From the NCBI GenBank assembly GCA_905160935.1, contig CAJHZI010000839.1, forward strand, positions 1 to 64,000: a stretch of 64,000 bases of DNA. Direction: 5' to 3'. Shown here piece by piece: positions 63,851 to 64,000 of the stretch; within the stretch, counting starts at the first letter, position 1; each line of letters starts with the position of its first letter. The position numbers were made by a program, and so were the translations under genes. The DNA is from Enchytraeus crypticus (taxonomy: Eukaryota > Annelida > Clitellata > Enchytraeida > Enchytraeidae). The notes beneath the pieces are model-generated. The model did not search any database, was not told the origin of the DNA, and saw only the letters and a program-made list of their open reading frames with translations.

Positions 63851-64000
63851 TTCAACATAATGAAGTCAAACAGTTATCTTAAGCTTCAGCTGTAACAAGC
63901 TTGAATTAATCTTTCTGACGATAGCTCAGGTGTGTTGAGTCGTCTTAGAGAGAAGCCTTGTGCTTCTGAACTTTGACGTTAAGCACTCTATGTCCTGCAT

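Overview
This is AT-rich, repeat-dense, intron-rich animal nuclear DNA. Multi-exon genes with GT/AG introns encode metazoan proteins: profilin, ZMAT5, SETD1 and an SLC41 transporter. Several dispersed retroposon families and long microsatellites lie between and inside them. The profilin sequence and repeat style suit a marine invertebrate, possibly a lophotrochozoan, but the exact phylum cannot be read from the sequence. No bacterial, plasmid or CRISPR features were seen.

Layout. 1-6632 is intergenic, with a (GAGT)n array, tRNA-derived SINEs and, just before the first gene, an array of GAA/TTC pentamers that fits a heat-shock element. 6633-11604 (+) is a two-exon profilin gene with a 4.6 kb intron full of minisatellites and fold-back DNA. 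13441-15955 (-) is a four-exon ZMAT5-like gene (U11/U12 minor spliceosome 20K protein). 19238-33683 (+) is a fourteen-exon SETD1/Set1 H3K4 methyltransferase gene, head-to-head with ZMAT5; all splice phases agree and give about 1650 residues. 33684-48425 holds no gene I can support and consists largely of tandem arrays and retroposon fragments. 48426-54773 (+) is a six-exon gene, assembled here from phase-compatible exons, for a 282-residue secreted protein with twelve cysteines and a hydrophobic C-terminal tail; I do not recognise its family. 54774-62086 holds non-LTR retrotransposon remains, including a decayed CR1-like element with SGNH-esterase-like, endonuclease and reverse-transcriptase parts. 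62087-63064 (+) carries the first recognisable exons of an SLC41-type Mg2+ transporter, which runs off the window.

Repeat families, named here for reference: SINE-A and SINE-B (tRNA-like A and B boxes), SINE-C (ends near a GACGTTAAA motif and runs into (TTGA)n), repeat D (about 130-160 bp, no recognised class), element E (ends in (GAT)n), LINE-G (ORF end YVPWTCQ, tail (AG)n), LINE-H (interrupted by a LINE-G copy), an RTE-like LINE end, and CR1. Much of the microsatellite content can be traced to the 3' tails of these families. (TTGA)n tracts sit just before many 3' splice sites in SETD1 and in the secreted-protein gene.

The genes have unrelated jobs (actin dynamics, minor splicing, chromatin, ion transport), as expected for a metazoan chromosome. 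The ZMAT5/SETD1 pair is divergent, but 3.3 kb separates the two coding starts.
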